47,500 bases of DNA from Chondrilla cf. caribensis (taxonomy: Eukaryota > Porifera > Demospongiae > Chondrillida > Chondrillidae), in NCBI GenBank assembly GCA_964020155.1, contig OZ026566.1:792501-840000 (forward strand). The letters are read 5' to 3'. Below the pieces are notes generated by a model. It was given only the letters and a program-made list of their open reading frames with translations. It was not told where the DNA came from and did no database searches. Positions 1 through 22,362 of this stretch are shown piece by piece (within the stretch, counting starts at the first letter, position 1; the number at the start of each line of letters is the position of its first letter). Position numbers and translations under genes: made by a program.

Positions 1-39
1 TACACACACTCACACACCCACACACCACACACCCATACT

Positions 40-236
<197 letters not shown>

Positions 237-244
237 GTACTCAC

Positions 245-1849
245 AGCGGAATAAAAGTGTATTTTCTCCTCTGGACAAGACCCGTTTGCCTTCATATTCA
301 TCTCATCCACCATACTCTGAACTAACCTTCCTGTACATGACATACGTACGTAGATGTTGTTTGTACTTAAGTATGTAGCAACAGAAACAAACTCACAACA
401 AAAACATTGCATGAAAACAACAATAACAATAACACTTAAATACAACAGTATGTTACTGGCCGCAGGGCAAAACATTGCATAAAAACAACAACAATAATAA
501 CACTTAAAGACAACAGTATGGTACTGACCACAGACCAAAACATGACATGAAAACAACAACAACAACAACAACAGCACTTAAAGACAACAGTATGGTACTG
601 ACCACAGCCCAAACGGCTCTTGCTTTTGGAGTCGAACATGAACTTGAAGTCAAATCCGGAGAGCATGGTGAGGTTGTTGAGCACAGAGGAGTTGACCCAC
701 GATAGGGACTTGTTGTGGACGTGTTGCACATAGGCAGTGTCTGCAATGATCCACACGTTGGACATGTTGACTTCATTCAGTCCACTTTTCTCCGCGAGAA
801 ATTTGAAAAAATCCTTAAATTGAACACAAAGGATAGAGGTATACAGGTATGCATATGTACGTACGTACAAAGGTTGTTGGTTGAAGGATTGAAATAATGA
901 ACAAAGATGTACATGCATACCTAGTACTGTACACAGGGACCCCATAATGTACACAGGGACCCCATAATGTACACAGCGACCCCATAATGTACACAGGGAT
1001 CCATAATGTACACAGGGATCCATATTGTACACAGGGACCCCATAATGTACACGGGGACCCCATAATGTACACAGGGATCCCATAGTGTACACAGGGACCC
1101 CATAATGTACACAGGGACCCCACAATGTACACAGGGATCCCATAATGTACACAGGGACCCCATAATGTACACAGGGACCCTATAATGTACACAGGGACTC
1201 CACAATGTACACAGGGACCCCATAATGTACACGAGGACCCCATAATGTACACAAGGACCCCATACCAAACAACGTACGTACCTTATATTTGGCACTGATG
1301 TCCTTGTATTCTTGTGTGTTGGGGATGTCATTTCGGAGCTGCTGGTAATTCGGACAGTTCACATCATAGCCTCTCAACAGCTGTCAGCGCAAGGATAGAG
1401 ATTTAGGACGATGTGTGGGATTAGTGAAGGTGATGTGTGTGAGATAAGCGAGGATGTTAGTGGAGTTGAGAGTGTGGAAAGTTGAGGTTGTGTGTTGGAA
1501 ATGTGAAGAGAGTGAAAATGAATGCACTTAGTTGGACACAAACTGAGAGAAGACAAAGAGAACACCTCAGGAGATGCAGCTGGTAGGACTCACGGAATCC
1601 TGCTCTGTGGGAACAGTGTGTATTGGTATAGGTTGCCATGGGAAACCAGGTAGAAACTCCTGATGAAAGGACATATAATAATAATATGGATCATATATAC
1701 ACACAGCCAGAGACAAAGGTACAGTACATGCTGGAAGATGAAGATAGACATGTGGACATATGACACACCTACAGAGAGATGTGCCATGAGGTACAGCATA
1801 GAAACAAACATATTCACACTGTTACACACACCCACACCCACACACATGC

Positions 1850-1888
<39 letters not shown>

Positions 1889-2887
1889 GTTCCTCATCAG
1901 GTTTGAACAAACCAGACAACTGACACTGAGCACTCATCAGTGTGCGGTCAACATCCGTACTTCTGACATAGATTTGTGTTCTTGTGTAGTTGTTGAAGAG
2001 ATACTTGCTCTTGAGCTCTTCAGTGTAGCGCTGATAGAAGAACTCCCCAAGGTAGTAATGCTGCATCATCCCAAGCTGCACAAAGTACATAGGAGCTAGC
2101 TGATTACACATAATAGATCCACCCCCTTGTTCCAATGATATTATGTAGGCAAATAATTACAATGTGTGCACTAAGCTGAGTCTCCACCCACACACACACT
2201 TGCACACCCACCCACCCACACACACACTACCACCCTTGGCACAGCAGACCACCCCCCTCCCACCCCCACACACCTTGCTCAGTTGGCTCAACCCTTCGTA
2301 CCAGAAGGAAGGCGGTACAGGATCTTTAGGGAACACTTCGATGGGAGAGCGATCGCCATGTCGATACAGCTACAGTCAGAAAAGATGACACGCGAAGCAC
2401 GATAATGGTACACCAATCATGTAGGCTTCAGCCGTCAGGCAACATTGGAGATGGTGCTTTGCCCAGTATTGTCCCGTTAGAACCCCCTTCCCTTCAACAA
2501 TGTCTGTAATATTATTACTCAACCCCTGTATGTCCGCCAATCCTCTCTGCCTACAACTACGATACTTTCGACTTTCGACCACTTTTCTAAAAGAGAGCCA
2601 ATTACTACATGTGTGTGCGCGTCATCGTAGATACTCAGATCATTACTACTACAGGGCATGTCATACATACAGCGCTCGACTGGTGTGGTTAAATCAATCA
2701 TCCGGGAGATGGAAACCGCGCTTGTACGTTGAAGGCGTCTGACACACACGTCGAATGTCTGAGGAGTAACATTGTTGTAACTTACTATGGACGTGTAAAC
2801 CAGATTGTCTTCAGCACTGGTCAGTGGTGTTCGGTCGATTAAACCACAGAGACAAAACAGGACCACACTAAACGTTCTGTACGCCAT
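245..2887 (-). CDS. Histidine acid phosphatase (lysosomal/prostatic type), copy 1, 3' end outside window
   Basis: Exons on the minus strand: 2887-2786, 2369-2274, 2075-1887, 1659-1594, 1380-1282, 813-603, 330-245; all have GT..AG borders and the phases join. The ATG at 2887 opens a hydrophobic signal peptide ([16 protein letters not shown]). Exon 2 carries the family's RHGDRSP motif, which forms the phospho-histidine pocket, and exon 3 carries [12 protein letters not shown]. Later exons match the alpha-helical cap ([15 protein letters not shown]). The family hydrolyses phosphate monoesters in the lysosome or outside the cell. The last visible exon ends FYSA, just before the expected catalytic His-Asp, so the proton-donor exon and the C-terminus lie left of base 1. 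It is a tandem paralogue of the gene at 3360-8691, sharing intron positions and phases. ACP2-like versus ACP3-like orthology cannot be decided here. Confidence 0.88.
395..612. repeat. Three-copy tandem repeat (68-74 bp) including an exon end and splice donor
   Basis: Each copy contains (A)nCAACAA runs, cacttaaa(g/t)acaacagtatg and actg(a/g)c at 455, 523 and 597. The rightmost is the real donor of exon 6; the other two are extra donor-like sites in the intron. Confidence 0.85.
930..1262. repeat. 20-bp minisatellite, intron 5 of acid phosphatase copy 1
   Basis: About 17 copies of the unit acacagggaccccataatgt with point changes and two short units. Confidence 0.95.
1854..1886. repeat. (CA)n tract starting exactly at the exon 3 donor
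   Basis: In sense orientation the exon ends GAACAG and the intron starts as (GT)16, so the first repeat unit is the splice donor. Confidence 0.9.
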
Positions 2888-3359
2888 TTTGTTTATAAGT
2901 GACGTATATACACGCAGAACTGCTAGTATAATAATTATGCAGAGGGAACTTGACCCTCTGCAAAAATTGGCACGCATGCAAGATCGAACTTTGATTAGGT
3001 GGTGTGATCGTTTGATCTGGAACCGTGGATACGTTCAAGAGGCTCAGTCGAATCCTGTATCTGATTGTATCAAAGAAAATGCATTTGCTTACAATATCAA
3101 TTATTCTTCATTCACAACACACTTAAACTAATGTCTTGTGAACTAAAGACGATCACAAAAGGTTGAACTAACGTTTCTCAGGGTATATATTACATGTATA
3201 GTGTATTAATAGCTAGCATTATAAAAATTAAATACATTGCACATAGTATGTACTGACATTACTATGTACTGAACAAAATTAAAGTACTACTATGGTAATG
3301 GTTTCCCTAACAACCAGCTGTAAGTAGCCATCTAAGTGTGCAATGTGCCGACTGCAGCA
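2888..3359. other. Spacer between the two acid phosphatase genes
   Basis: Holds the promoter/5' UTR of copy 1 and the 3' UTR of copy 2. It is AT-rich, with no ORF or repeat that I can support. Confidence 0.6.
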
Positions 3360-8691
<5,332 letters not shown>

Positions 8692-9201
8692 TTTCTCGAG
8701 ATGGCGCTACAGATCGCGGTACATGCACCAACACGCTAGTAGCACGTACCGCCGCCCTCTTCCAGGAATAATATAAAACGTCCCGCCTTTTTCCAAGAAC
8801 TGTATATTATACGATGTATATAAGTACACTATATAGTTAGTTAAAAATAATACTATAATAGGATAGCCTGTGTACTATTATAATAAAATCTGCAGTCATA
8901 ATGATAATGCAAAGTAATTTTTTTAAAGCTACTTAGATAATTAAATGTCTCCACTTAATCCGGAGTGATATTACTTATTCTGATCTCCCTCATTCCTAGA
9001 CACTTGAGATTAATGCGATTAGCATGCTCCACTCCATTAGTGAAAACACGAAACCACAAAGAGTAGTATTCAATGCATATTCTGACTTTCATTCATTCTC
9101 CAGTTCTATTGTCATAGTCAAACATACACAGTGTCACACAGACTGGAGTTGAGATGCATGATTTTGTCATTTTGTTTTGCATGCATCAATTACCCTATGT
9201 T
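8692..9201. other. Intergenic sequence between acid phosphatase copy 2 and ADCK1
   Basis: Promoter side of acid phosphatase copy 2 and 3' side of ADCK1. AT-rich; I see no gene or repeat. Confidence 0.55.
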
Positions 9202-12861
<3,660 letters not shown>

Positions 12862-13033
12862 GATTGTCTCTCGAGGTCAGATTGAGATGTATATTAAATA
12901 TTTTGAACTCGATAAAAACTATGCATATGACATAGTACTTGTGTGTTTAAAAATCTTTTGAAATAAACTAGTCTACCTAGCCAGACTGCGCGTTACCGCG
13001 AGTGTATCGTTAACAACGTATCGTTTAGAAGTA
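12862..13033. promoter_or_regulatory. Short bidirectional promoter interval ADCK1 / CEBPZOS-like
   Basis: Only 172 bp separate the two divergent start codons, so both promoters and both 5' UTRs must lie here or overlap. No TATA box is evident. The promoter role is inferred from gene layout. Confidence 0.5.
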
Positions 13034-16000
13034 ATGCCATTGACGTTCCTGGGCAGGAAGCTGGTGGTATACGGTGTACTGGGCGCGGAGTTCGGTGTGG
13101 CTGGAGTGTGCTACTATTACTGGCACAATATGAACGTCAGTCAAGGTTTGGACCAGCGTATAAGTGTACCGCACGGTACCGCGTAAATATTTAAACAATA
13201 TGGAATTTTATATTGTTATTAATGGTTTAATGTCCTACATTATGCAATGGGTACCTTTGAGTTGACTGTATAACACTCACGTGCATAAGTTCCAGTCCAG
13301 CCACATCCGCCTACCCGGTTCCGCTGCCAACCAAGTTTGGGAAGTGATTGGTTCCTTACAGCTTGAGCATGAGGTATGCATTAAGCTGGCGGAAGGCCAG
13401 GGTATGCGGTATATAGGATTTCAGCTCTTTGCATGCTTGACAAAGAGGCAAGAATATGATTGAAACTGACCCCTCAAATGATGTCATTTCCTGGGTACCG
13501 CAGTGGCATTTATCTTAATGTATTACTATGTAGGTGAAGCTCAGACTTCAAATATTAAATGATATCAATTTTATCATTACTGAGTGTCTGCCCCATAAGG
13601 GGGTTAGCGTTATGAATAGCTGCACCTTCTTGATGATGCAATACCTAACTGCTAGGGAAAACCCCCTTAACATCATTCCGAGAGATCATAGACTAACTTG
13701 CTTTGGGAGATGTAAATGGGAAGCCAGTTAACATACCGCATACCCTTGAAGCCTGATCACATCGACGCTGCCGATGGAGAGAAAAGTCACCCCAAGCTTG
13801 GCGCGGAACCGGGGAGACCGCAAACACTGAACGCGAGATATAGTCAGTGATGAGCTATAGCTTGAGAGAAAAACTAGAGAGAAAGCATTAATTACGTTAC
13901 CATTCGTGAGATTCGAGTGACAAGGTATGGGATTCAGATTGTGTACGTGTATACTGAATAGCAACTTACCCATTAGCTGACGACTGCCATTAGGTTTGTG
14001 TGACTAATGGTAAACTGTTAGGCTCTGTATAAATCCCAGAAATGACTGGGCTTGCAGCAGCCCGACTCTATACTTAAATTAAGGGGTGGGAGGGTGGGGG
14101 TTCTCTGCAACGGACGTTGTTAGGAGAATGAGAGGTTACTAACGACGCTGTAACTAAGTTATATTTTAGGGATTACAACCGGCGAATGGTTAGTACGGCG
14201 CTAACTTCGCAGACTATGTCTTGGAGACATCTTCTGCAGAACGCATATACGAGCAGTATACGTATACGTGTAGCGTATCCGTATACTAACATGGGCCGCC
14301 CACCCATTGGTGCCATTGTGTCCATTAACCACGCTTAACCTACGGTTAAGCTACATTTAATGTCCTACATTATGCAATGGGTACCTTTGAGTTGACTGTA
14401 TAACACTCACGTGCATAAGTTCCAGTCCAGCCACATCCGCCTACCCGGTTCCGCTGCCAACCAAGTTTGGGAAGTGATTGGTTCCTTACAGCTTGAGCAT
14501 GAGGTATGCATTAAGCTGGCGGAAGGCCAGGGTATGCGGTATATAGGATTTCAGCTCTTTGCATGCTTGACAAAGAGGCAAGAATATGATTGAAACTGAC
14601 CCCTCAAATGATGTCATTTCCTGGGTACCGCAGTGGCATTTATCTTAATGTATTACTATGTAGGTGAAGCTCAGACTTCAAATATTAAATGATATCAATT
14701 TTATCATTACTGAGTGTCTGCCCCATAAGGGGGTTAGCGTTATGAATAGCTGCACCTTCTTGATGATGCAATACCTAACTGCTAGGGAAAACCCCCTTAA
14801 CATCATTCCGAGAGATCATAGACTAACTTGCTTTGGGAGATGTAAATGGGAAGCCAGTTAACATACCGCCACGGGTTGAGCCGCCTTGTATCACTTGAGT
14901 AGAGTTATGAGGTGGGTCAACACCCCCCAAAGCAACCGACATGTACATAGTAAGTGAAACATAACTACCAACCCATCATGCAGAACCATAATATGCCATC
15001 AACTCATTAATTTTGAAAAGATAATAAAAGTATACTGGTTGGTGACTAGTATGGGGCAAATAACATAAACCCATTGCTACTGTGAATAAAAGGAATGAAG
15101 ATAGTGCCGATATGATAAACAGTGAAATAGGCAGATTACTATTGACAAGTGGCTAAGATGGGACACACAGATGCCAGCTCCTTGCTTGGAGCTTGCAGGT
15201 AGAGTTGATACGCTGAGCTTTCCCAACGACCCAGCATTTTGATCTTGGCATCTGAAATGCCAGCACGAAGCGCTGTTGTGGCAGCCCCAATCCGAAAACT
15301 GTGTCCAGAATATTTGTCCACATCCATGCCACTTGTGGATAAAGCTGACCTCACTTTAGTCACTAAGACTGAGCGAGTTAACGGATGACCATTGGCCAAG
15401 AGGAACAGCGGACCCTTACTGGTCCCCCTGATGGACAGGTAGTCTAGCAAGGCGGAGACCGGACACAGGGCTGCTCCCGTACGAGCCAGGTGAATGTGGT
15501 AACCCTTGCCAAACTGATCTGTTTTAGAGACTTTGATATGAATAGCTATAGATGTGACTGTAGATTGCGATTGAGATACTGACACGTCATCCAAAGTAAG
15601 GTGTTTACATGGGTCAAATGAGGTAACAGAGGGCGCGGTGAATTCTGCACAACGCAGAAAACCAAAGAAACCAGTGCAGGCGGCTGCCCACAGCATCCGG
15701 CAGTCTGAAGATATTGGATGGGAACTCCAAGCTCGCTTGAGTTGGGATAAAATTGCGGGGGTGATTGGTAAGCGAGACCTTTTAGCATTCTTTGAGTATA
15801 CCTTGGAGCGCTTAATGCCCCTGATAACTAGCTCCACTCTAGGAGTATACAGCTGGTGATTGGGGAAACCCCCATTAATGAGCAAGTTTCTGATGGCAGC
15901 TAGATAGCTTTTAATAGTAGACAGCGATAAGCCCTCTAACCCTAGTTGAGAGATGAATAACAGTATAGTATGTTCCGACGGAGGTATGGGTTGGAGATTA

Positions 16001-19000
16001 AATGATGAACAGAAGGTTAAGAAGCGCTTCTGGCCAGAGGAGTAGCATTTTTGAGTACTGGAGGCTAGACCCTGTGAATAGAATTCGTGAAAAGCCGTCT
16101 CCACTCTGGCGAGGTCCAGTCTGGTCTGTCTTGCACAAGAAGGGACCAAAGATCCGGGGAAACCGTAACTTTCTGTGAAGGGAGTGAGGACAGCTGATTA
16201 CGAGAAATATCATCAGCCAAAGAATTGCAAACACCAGGGATATGGAATGCGGAGTACGTGAACTGAAAAATGGCTGATACAAAAGATAAGCAGCGTAGAA
16301 GGTGCATCACTATCCCGGAAGGTTCTTTGGAAGAACCTTTTTTCAACACTTCCACCACTGCCATGTTGTCAATGTGGATATGAATATGTTTGCCAGACCA
16401 CTGACGGCCCCATGTAGCACAGGCCAGAACCACAGGAACCATTTCTTTGGTCATTATATTGACATGGTGCCACTCCACTGGCCACACCCCTTGAATCCAC
16501 TGGAGACCCCAGACAGCACCACAACCAAAATTGCCAGAGGCATCTGTAAAAATGTTAGCTGATGGGATGAGCACGTTGGTCAGGCGCAGTAGGGAAATGC
16601 CGTTCCAGATGTGTACAAAGGAATGCCACCAGAGGAGATCAGACCGAAACTCCTTGTTCAAGCGGACATGGTGGTAAGGTTCCTTAGGGACACACAGGAG
16701 ATTGATCATTCTGCGGACAAAGGGGCGGCCTTGAGGTACAACCTTGCAGGCAAACTGAAGAACTCCTACCAGGTGTTCCAATTCCTTGCGGGTACAGGAT
16801 TTCTTAACCTGCCATGTGGCCAACTCCTGGCGCAACCGGGTTAATTTATCTTGGGGCAATCTGGCCTGCATTGTGGTAGAATCCAGCTCAATGCCTAAGA
16901 ATGACAGGCAAGTGGAAGGACCCTCTATCTTTTCATCAGCTAGAGGAACACCCAAAGATTTGCAAATAGATAGCATGGTGTTGAGCCCCGTTTGGCACTC
17001 CAATGAATTCGGAGGACCAATGACTAAGAAATCATCAAGATAATGGATGATAAAACGGCAGCCATGCTCCTTGAGGATCCACTCCAAGGCATCGGCATAT
17101 GCGTTGAAAATGACGGGAGCAGACCGTAGCCCAAAAGGCAGTTGCTTGTCAATATATATATTGTTGTTCCAGCACATACCCAACAGCGGGCGATCTTGGG
17201 GGTGGACTGGTATGATGCGAAAGGCGCTGCTGATGTCTATTTTAGCCAGGATAGCATTCCTGCCATGAATAGCGATAAGGCGGGCAGCATCATCTAATGA
17301 GGAGTAGACCATACTGGAGTCAGCAGACGAAATACCATCATTGATGCTGAACCCTTGAGGGTACGAAAGGTCCACAATGAGACGCCACTTGCCCGGTTTG
17401 TGGTGCTTTGGGATCACTCCGAACCGATTAATTGTGACATCATCCACCTGGGAGGGCAGGAAGGGGCCTGCCAGATTGCCAGATTGCAATTCATTATCTA
17501 AGTACTGCTGCACCACCTCAGGGTGATCAGAGGCCGACTGCATGTTTGCTCTGGCAGACTTGCGTAGTGTGGTGCGGTCAAAGCCGATATGCACACCTTC
17601 CCGTAAACCAGTTAGCAAACCTGATACCCACTCCCTGTTAGGGTGATGGAGGAGGCTATCCGACCACACATCCACTCTGAGAGGAGTGTGGATTTCTAAC
17701 GCTGACTGGGGCAGATGAGGAACAGCCCTTGAGTGCGCTCCCACCTGCTGGAGGCGTAGAAACCTAGTGGCCAACAAGCGAGCTACCCTTGCACAAGTTG
17801 GGATGAACCCATGGGTCTCTGTAGGAAGAAACCAAAGGGGGCTTTGCTTGAAGGCTACCGAAATGCAAGCGAGAGTCCCAAACTCATGCATAACATGCCA
17901 TATTACATTATTATTCAAACCAGCACTTAATATAACACAGATAATATGAACAATAAAGAGAAGATTACATGTGGTAAATGATAAATATAATATAGTGAGT
18001 GATGCAGTAGCTGACTAAGATTTGCTGTCCTTAGACCTCTTGGAGGCACTGTGGGGACAGGCAGGAGCCCGGTGTGAGCTGCTGTGGCACACAGCACAGG
18101 CATGCGCGAAACGGCAGTTTTTGAAGGGGCATACGACTCCATCGTTCCATCGATTACAAGTGATGGAGGGTTGTCTGCGCTTAGCCGGGGCTGGCTGGCT
18201 GGGGTGGTGACCCGAGGTGACAGCCGCCAACGCCCAAACTTCTTGGTCTAATTTGTTCCACCGTAATGAGGGGTTGGCAGCCATCTTTGCCCGGAAAGCC
18301 TGTTCGTAAACCGCCCATGCTGGTCCTGGGTGATCTCTTGCCAAGCGTGCGACGGTGCCAATGAAAGTTAGGAGGTCACCCCCCAACTCTGGGTTGGCCT
18401 GCAAAGAGGCAAGCCCAAAACAGCAAAAAGCCAGGACCCAGTCAGTGAACTTGTCAATGGGTGTTAGCTTCTTTTTCCGACCATCTGGGTAGAGAAAGGA
18501 CTCCTGGATGGTCTCAGGCAAGAAACCTGATAGCTCTACATAAGACCCGTCCGTGACCTTCTTCAGAAGGTCTGCTGGGATTGAGGGGAGACCGCCCCCA
18601 AGCACCAGACCAGTTGTGGGCTTGTCAGCTTGACCAGCCATCACTGAAGTGATGGGTTCCAACCCAGATAGTGTTGCCTCATTAGTCTTCACTGTGTGGA
18701 GAAAATGAAGGGACCACTGATATATAGCCCAAAGCCACTTATGAAGGCACTTAACAAGCACACTTTGAACAACAGTATGACCTGGTCTGAACAGGTCAGA
18801 GACTGCCACCCCTGTACTATTCCATGTTATACGAACAGTGTAAGGACCGACGCATGGACAGTGACTCTGCACATCCAACCATGCCATCTTACTATATTAT
18901 ATAGAACCGGGTAGGACCCAGGAACTATCCACCTGTGGACTATGCTAATGGCAAGCAACCAATCAACCAACAACTAGGAGGGGGTGGCAGCTAACTGGCT

Positions 19001-22000
19001 CAGAAGAGCTGGGCAGGCAACCATCAACCCAGAGACACAGCTACCAGGTTTAGCAGGGACTTTGACCACTATCTACGGGAGCAGTAGCAGCAAGCAGGCT
19101 ACCGTACCAGAGGATACTCTGAGAATGAACTCAGATAAGACACATAATGAGGCAGGCAGCCTCCATATCGCCAGCAGGCTTAAGAATGTACAACATGTTA
19201 CAGCACATCACCGACCAAGAGGTCAACTACAACAACGGGCCAATAGTAGCAAGCAAGCTACTTCCATAACTTACATGTCCCCCCCAAAAGGAGACTGCGG
19301 CAACAAATGCTAGTGGCAATGGACCGGTGACATACTAAGTGGAACCCCAGCACAAAGAACTACAGCCACATGCTCGTAGCAGTAAGCAGGCTATGTTTAA
19401 GGAGGATCCCTAACAGGGGAGACCACAACTGTATGCTAGAAGCAACAAGCAGGCTACATTCTATGAGAATGACAGGCGGGGAGGACTGTGACCACATATA
19501 CTAGTAGCGACAGGCAGGCTACATACCGAGTGGCACCCAAGCAGGGAGAACCACCAACGTACGCTAGTAACCACAAGCAGGCTATGTTCAGACCAGCTCC
19601 CAAGCAGGGAGGACCAACAACACAAGCTAGTAGCAACAAGTAGGCTACGTTCAAAGCAGCTCCCAAGTAGGGAGGACCAACAACACAAGTTAGTAGCAAC
19701 AAGCAGGCTACATTCAAAGCAGCTCCCAAGCAGGGAGGACCAACAACACGAGCTAGTAGCAACAAGCAGGCTACGTTCATACCAGCTCCCAAGCAGGGAG
19801 GACCAACAACACAAGCTAGTAGCAACAAGCAGGCTACATTCAAAGCAGCTCCCAAGTAGGGAGGACCAACAACACAAGTTAGTAGCAACAAGCAGGCTAC
19901 ATTCAAAGCAGCTCCCAAGCAGGGAGGACCAACAACACGAGCTAGTAGCAACAAGCAGGCTACGTTCATACCAGCTCCCGAGCAAGGAGGACCAACAACA
20001 CGAGCTAGTAGCAACAAGCAGGCTACAATCAGAGCAGCTTCCAAGCAGGGAGGACCAACAACACAAGCTAGTAGCAACAAGCAGGCTACGTTCAGACCAG
20101 CTCCCAAGCAGGGAGGACCAACAACACAAGCTAGTAGCAACAAGCAGGCTACATTCAGACCAGCTCCCAAGCAGGGAGGACCAACAACACAAGCTAGTAG
20201 CAACAAGCAGGCTACATTCAGACCAGCTCCCAAGCAGGGAGGACCAACACCATAAAGGCAGTTTATGTAACATTATCTATAATGGCTGATAAGAAGTGAA
20301 ACCTAGAGCTAATAGATAGGTGTTGACCACAATTGACAAACAAAGAAGCTAGGAACTGTAAACAAATTACCAGAAGGCAGCAGTATAGCATATTATATAT
20401 TAGTAGTGGAAGTATTATTAAAAGATTGAACATCTTACAAATATGAAGAAATTAAGATGACCATAATTATAGAATACTGAGTGGCCAGCTACCACTGCAA
20501 ACTGTAGCTGCATGAGAGACCAGGAAGCTACCTGGTAGGACATACATACCCCAAAAACAGGGGGGGGGGGGGTTAGAGGTTGCAACAGTAAACCATAACC
20601 ATTGGCTAGTTGACTAATACAGAGACTTGTCAAGAAATAGTGACCAATTTAATACAATTAAAGCAGCAAGCAAATGTACCACATATGCGTACCAACTACC
20701 GCATATATGAAAATAATTATTATTATGAATACATGGCCATAAGGTATATACCCCAACACATAATAAACATATACACTCTATACTACTATGAGGGAAGTAT
20801 TGAAAACAGTACCCGAAAAATTGACAAACAAAACGTACCTTGGGCGTCAGAGGAAGGCCCTGGAGGCGGGGGTGGAAGCGAGTTGGACGAGGAGGACTCG
20901 GGAGCGGCGGGCGACGGTTGTTGCTGTTGAATAACGCTCAACTGCTGCAAAATAGAGGCCTGAGCTACTTGCTGCTGGTCCAGCTGAGCTTTAAGCGCGG
21001 CGACAACAGACATCAACTCCGTGACGGAGGAGGGGGACAAAGGCGAGGGGGGAACTTGCTCAGCCATGAGGAAACGAGACGTAAAGCCGGACGAAGACGG
21101 TCGGGGGTTCTCTGCAACGGACGTTGTTAGGAGAATGAGAGGTTACTAACGACGCTGTAACTAAGTTATATTTTAGGGATTACAACCGGCGAATGGTTAG
21201 TACGGCGCTAACTTCGCAGACTATGTCTTGGAGACATCTTCTGCAGAACGCATATACGAGCAGTATACGTATACGTGTAGCGTATCCGTATACTAACATG
21301 GGCCGCCCACCCATTGGTGCCATTGTGTCCATTAACCACGCTTAACCTACGGTTAAGCTACATACTATAATAGTATTAATGGGTAGCTATGTCTATTTGT
21401 CGCAGCATAGACCCTTAATCTGGATTATTTCTCGAACTAAGTTGGAATCCATGTTCCTATTTGCTAAGGCTATATTATCTTTGATACATCTATATCACCC
21501 AGCAAATCATGACCTTATAACAATACCCAATGTAGAATGCAAGATCCCCTATCAAGAGTTTGATTGAAGACAATCACAAAAATTGATATTTTTATGATGT
21601 TGTAATTTACATTATGTTACAATCCTAAGAATAAAGACGAGATATACATATGCAGTAATAGTATCTATGATACCACATTATGGGTGTTATACTATTAGAG
21701 CCTAACTGGCTAACCAAAGAATCAGGACAGCTAAGGGTTTTGAGGAGAAAACAGTGACGCTAAACATCAAAAATGATAATTATACTCTCCCATAGTATCA
21801 GCACACTGGATTTTTTGGTAAAAATAGGCACAAGGTCACTGTATAGAGACAAAGTAGTCAAAATATGTTCAATGGGCACTTATGTAACATACTAAGCAAA
21901 TCACACAGTATATAGAACAATCATGCTACTGTACAGGGTTCATAGCTGAGAACTGAAGGGAATACTTAATTAATGGAAATATTATATATCGAAATCACAG

Positions 22001-22324
22001 CTGCTGGTAGATCCACCATAAATTAATATCTGGAGTGTGTCAGTCCGTACACCTTTACCAGCTGGTATAGAACTGGTCTGTAGTCTGTAGTTGCTGGTGT
22101 CAGTTTCAAAGGAGTTGATAATAATCTACAGGTTGAAACATTGTGGATAGTGATCTACAGTGAAACTAGTATTAGCTGTTAAAAGTTTTACCAGTCAAAC
22201 TAATATGCTATTCCAGAACTAATCTATGATATGTTTTCTATGTTGTGTAGATTACAGAGAACAGATGCAACAAAGACACCCTAGAGTACTGGAATGTAAA
22301 TTTTGTGCAGTGCTATATTGTGTG

Positions 22325-22362
<38 letters not shown>

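Larger units (their letters stand above)
13226..21363 (-). mobile_element. DIRS-order tyrosine-recombinase retrotransposon, Ngaro/PAT-like, full length
   Basis: An 8138-bp element read on the minus strand: A1 repeat, spliced gag, reverse transcriptase/RNase H, tyrosine recombinase, then B1, A2, a 356-bp spacer and B2. The split direct repeats (A1 = A2, B1 = B2) instead of LTRs or inverted repeats are typical of Ngaro and PAT-like elements. The repeats look identical by eye and the long reading frames are open, so insertion looks recent and the copy may be competent. I see neither a methyltransferase nor an SGNH hydrolase ORF. It lies antisense in intron 1 of the CEBPZOS-like gene. No clear target duplication is seen, as expected for recombinase integration. 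Confidence 0.9.

Noticed and set aside
436..1331. ORFs rich in [18 protein letters not shown] on the minus strand
   Set aside because: They translate the 20-bp minisatellite; only the piece at 813-603 is an exon.
13281..13731. 60- and 65-aa plus-strand ORFs, repeated exactly at 14411-14861
   Set aside because: They lie in the non-coding split direct repeats B1/B2; their identity reflects repeat identity, not coding constraint.
18696..18887. gag start at the ATG at 18887
   Set aside because: The leader it adds is cysteine/tryptophan-rich with no gag character, while the upstream coiled-coil exon joins in phase through consensus splice sites; kept only as an alternative.
19454..20273. Two 260-270 aa minus-strand ORFs with 21-aa repeats (LLLLACVVGPPC type)
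   Set aside because: They come from the 63-bp repeat, whose length keeps any frame open. They lie in the inferred gag intron and look membrane-like only by composition.
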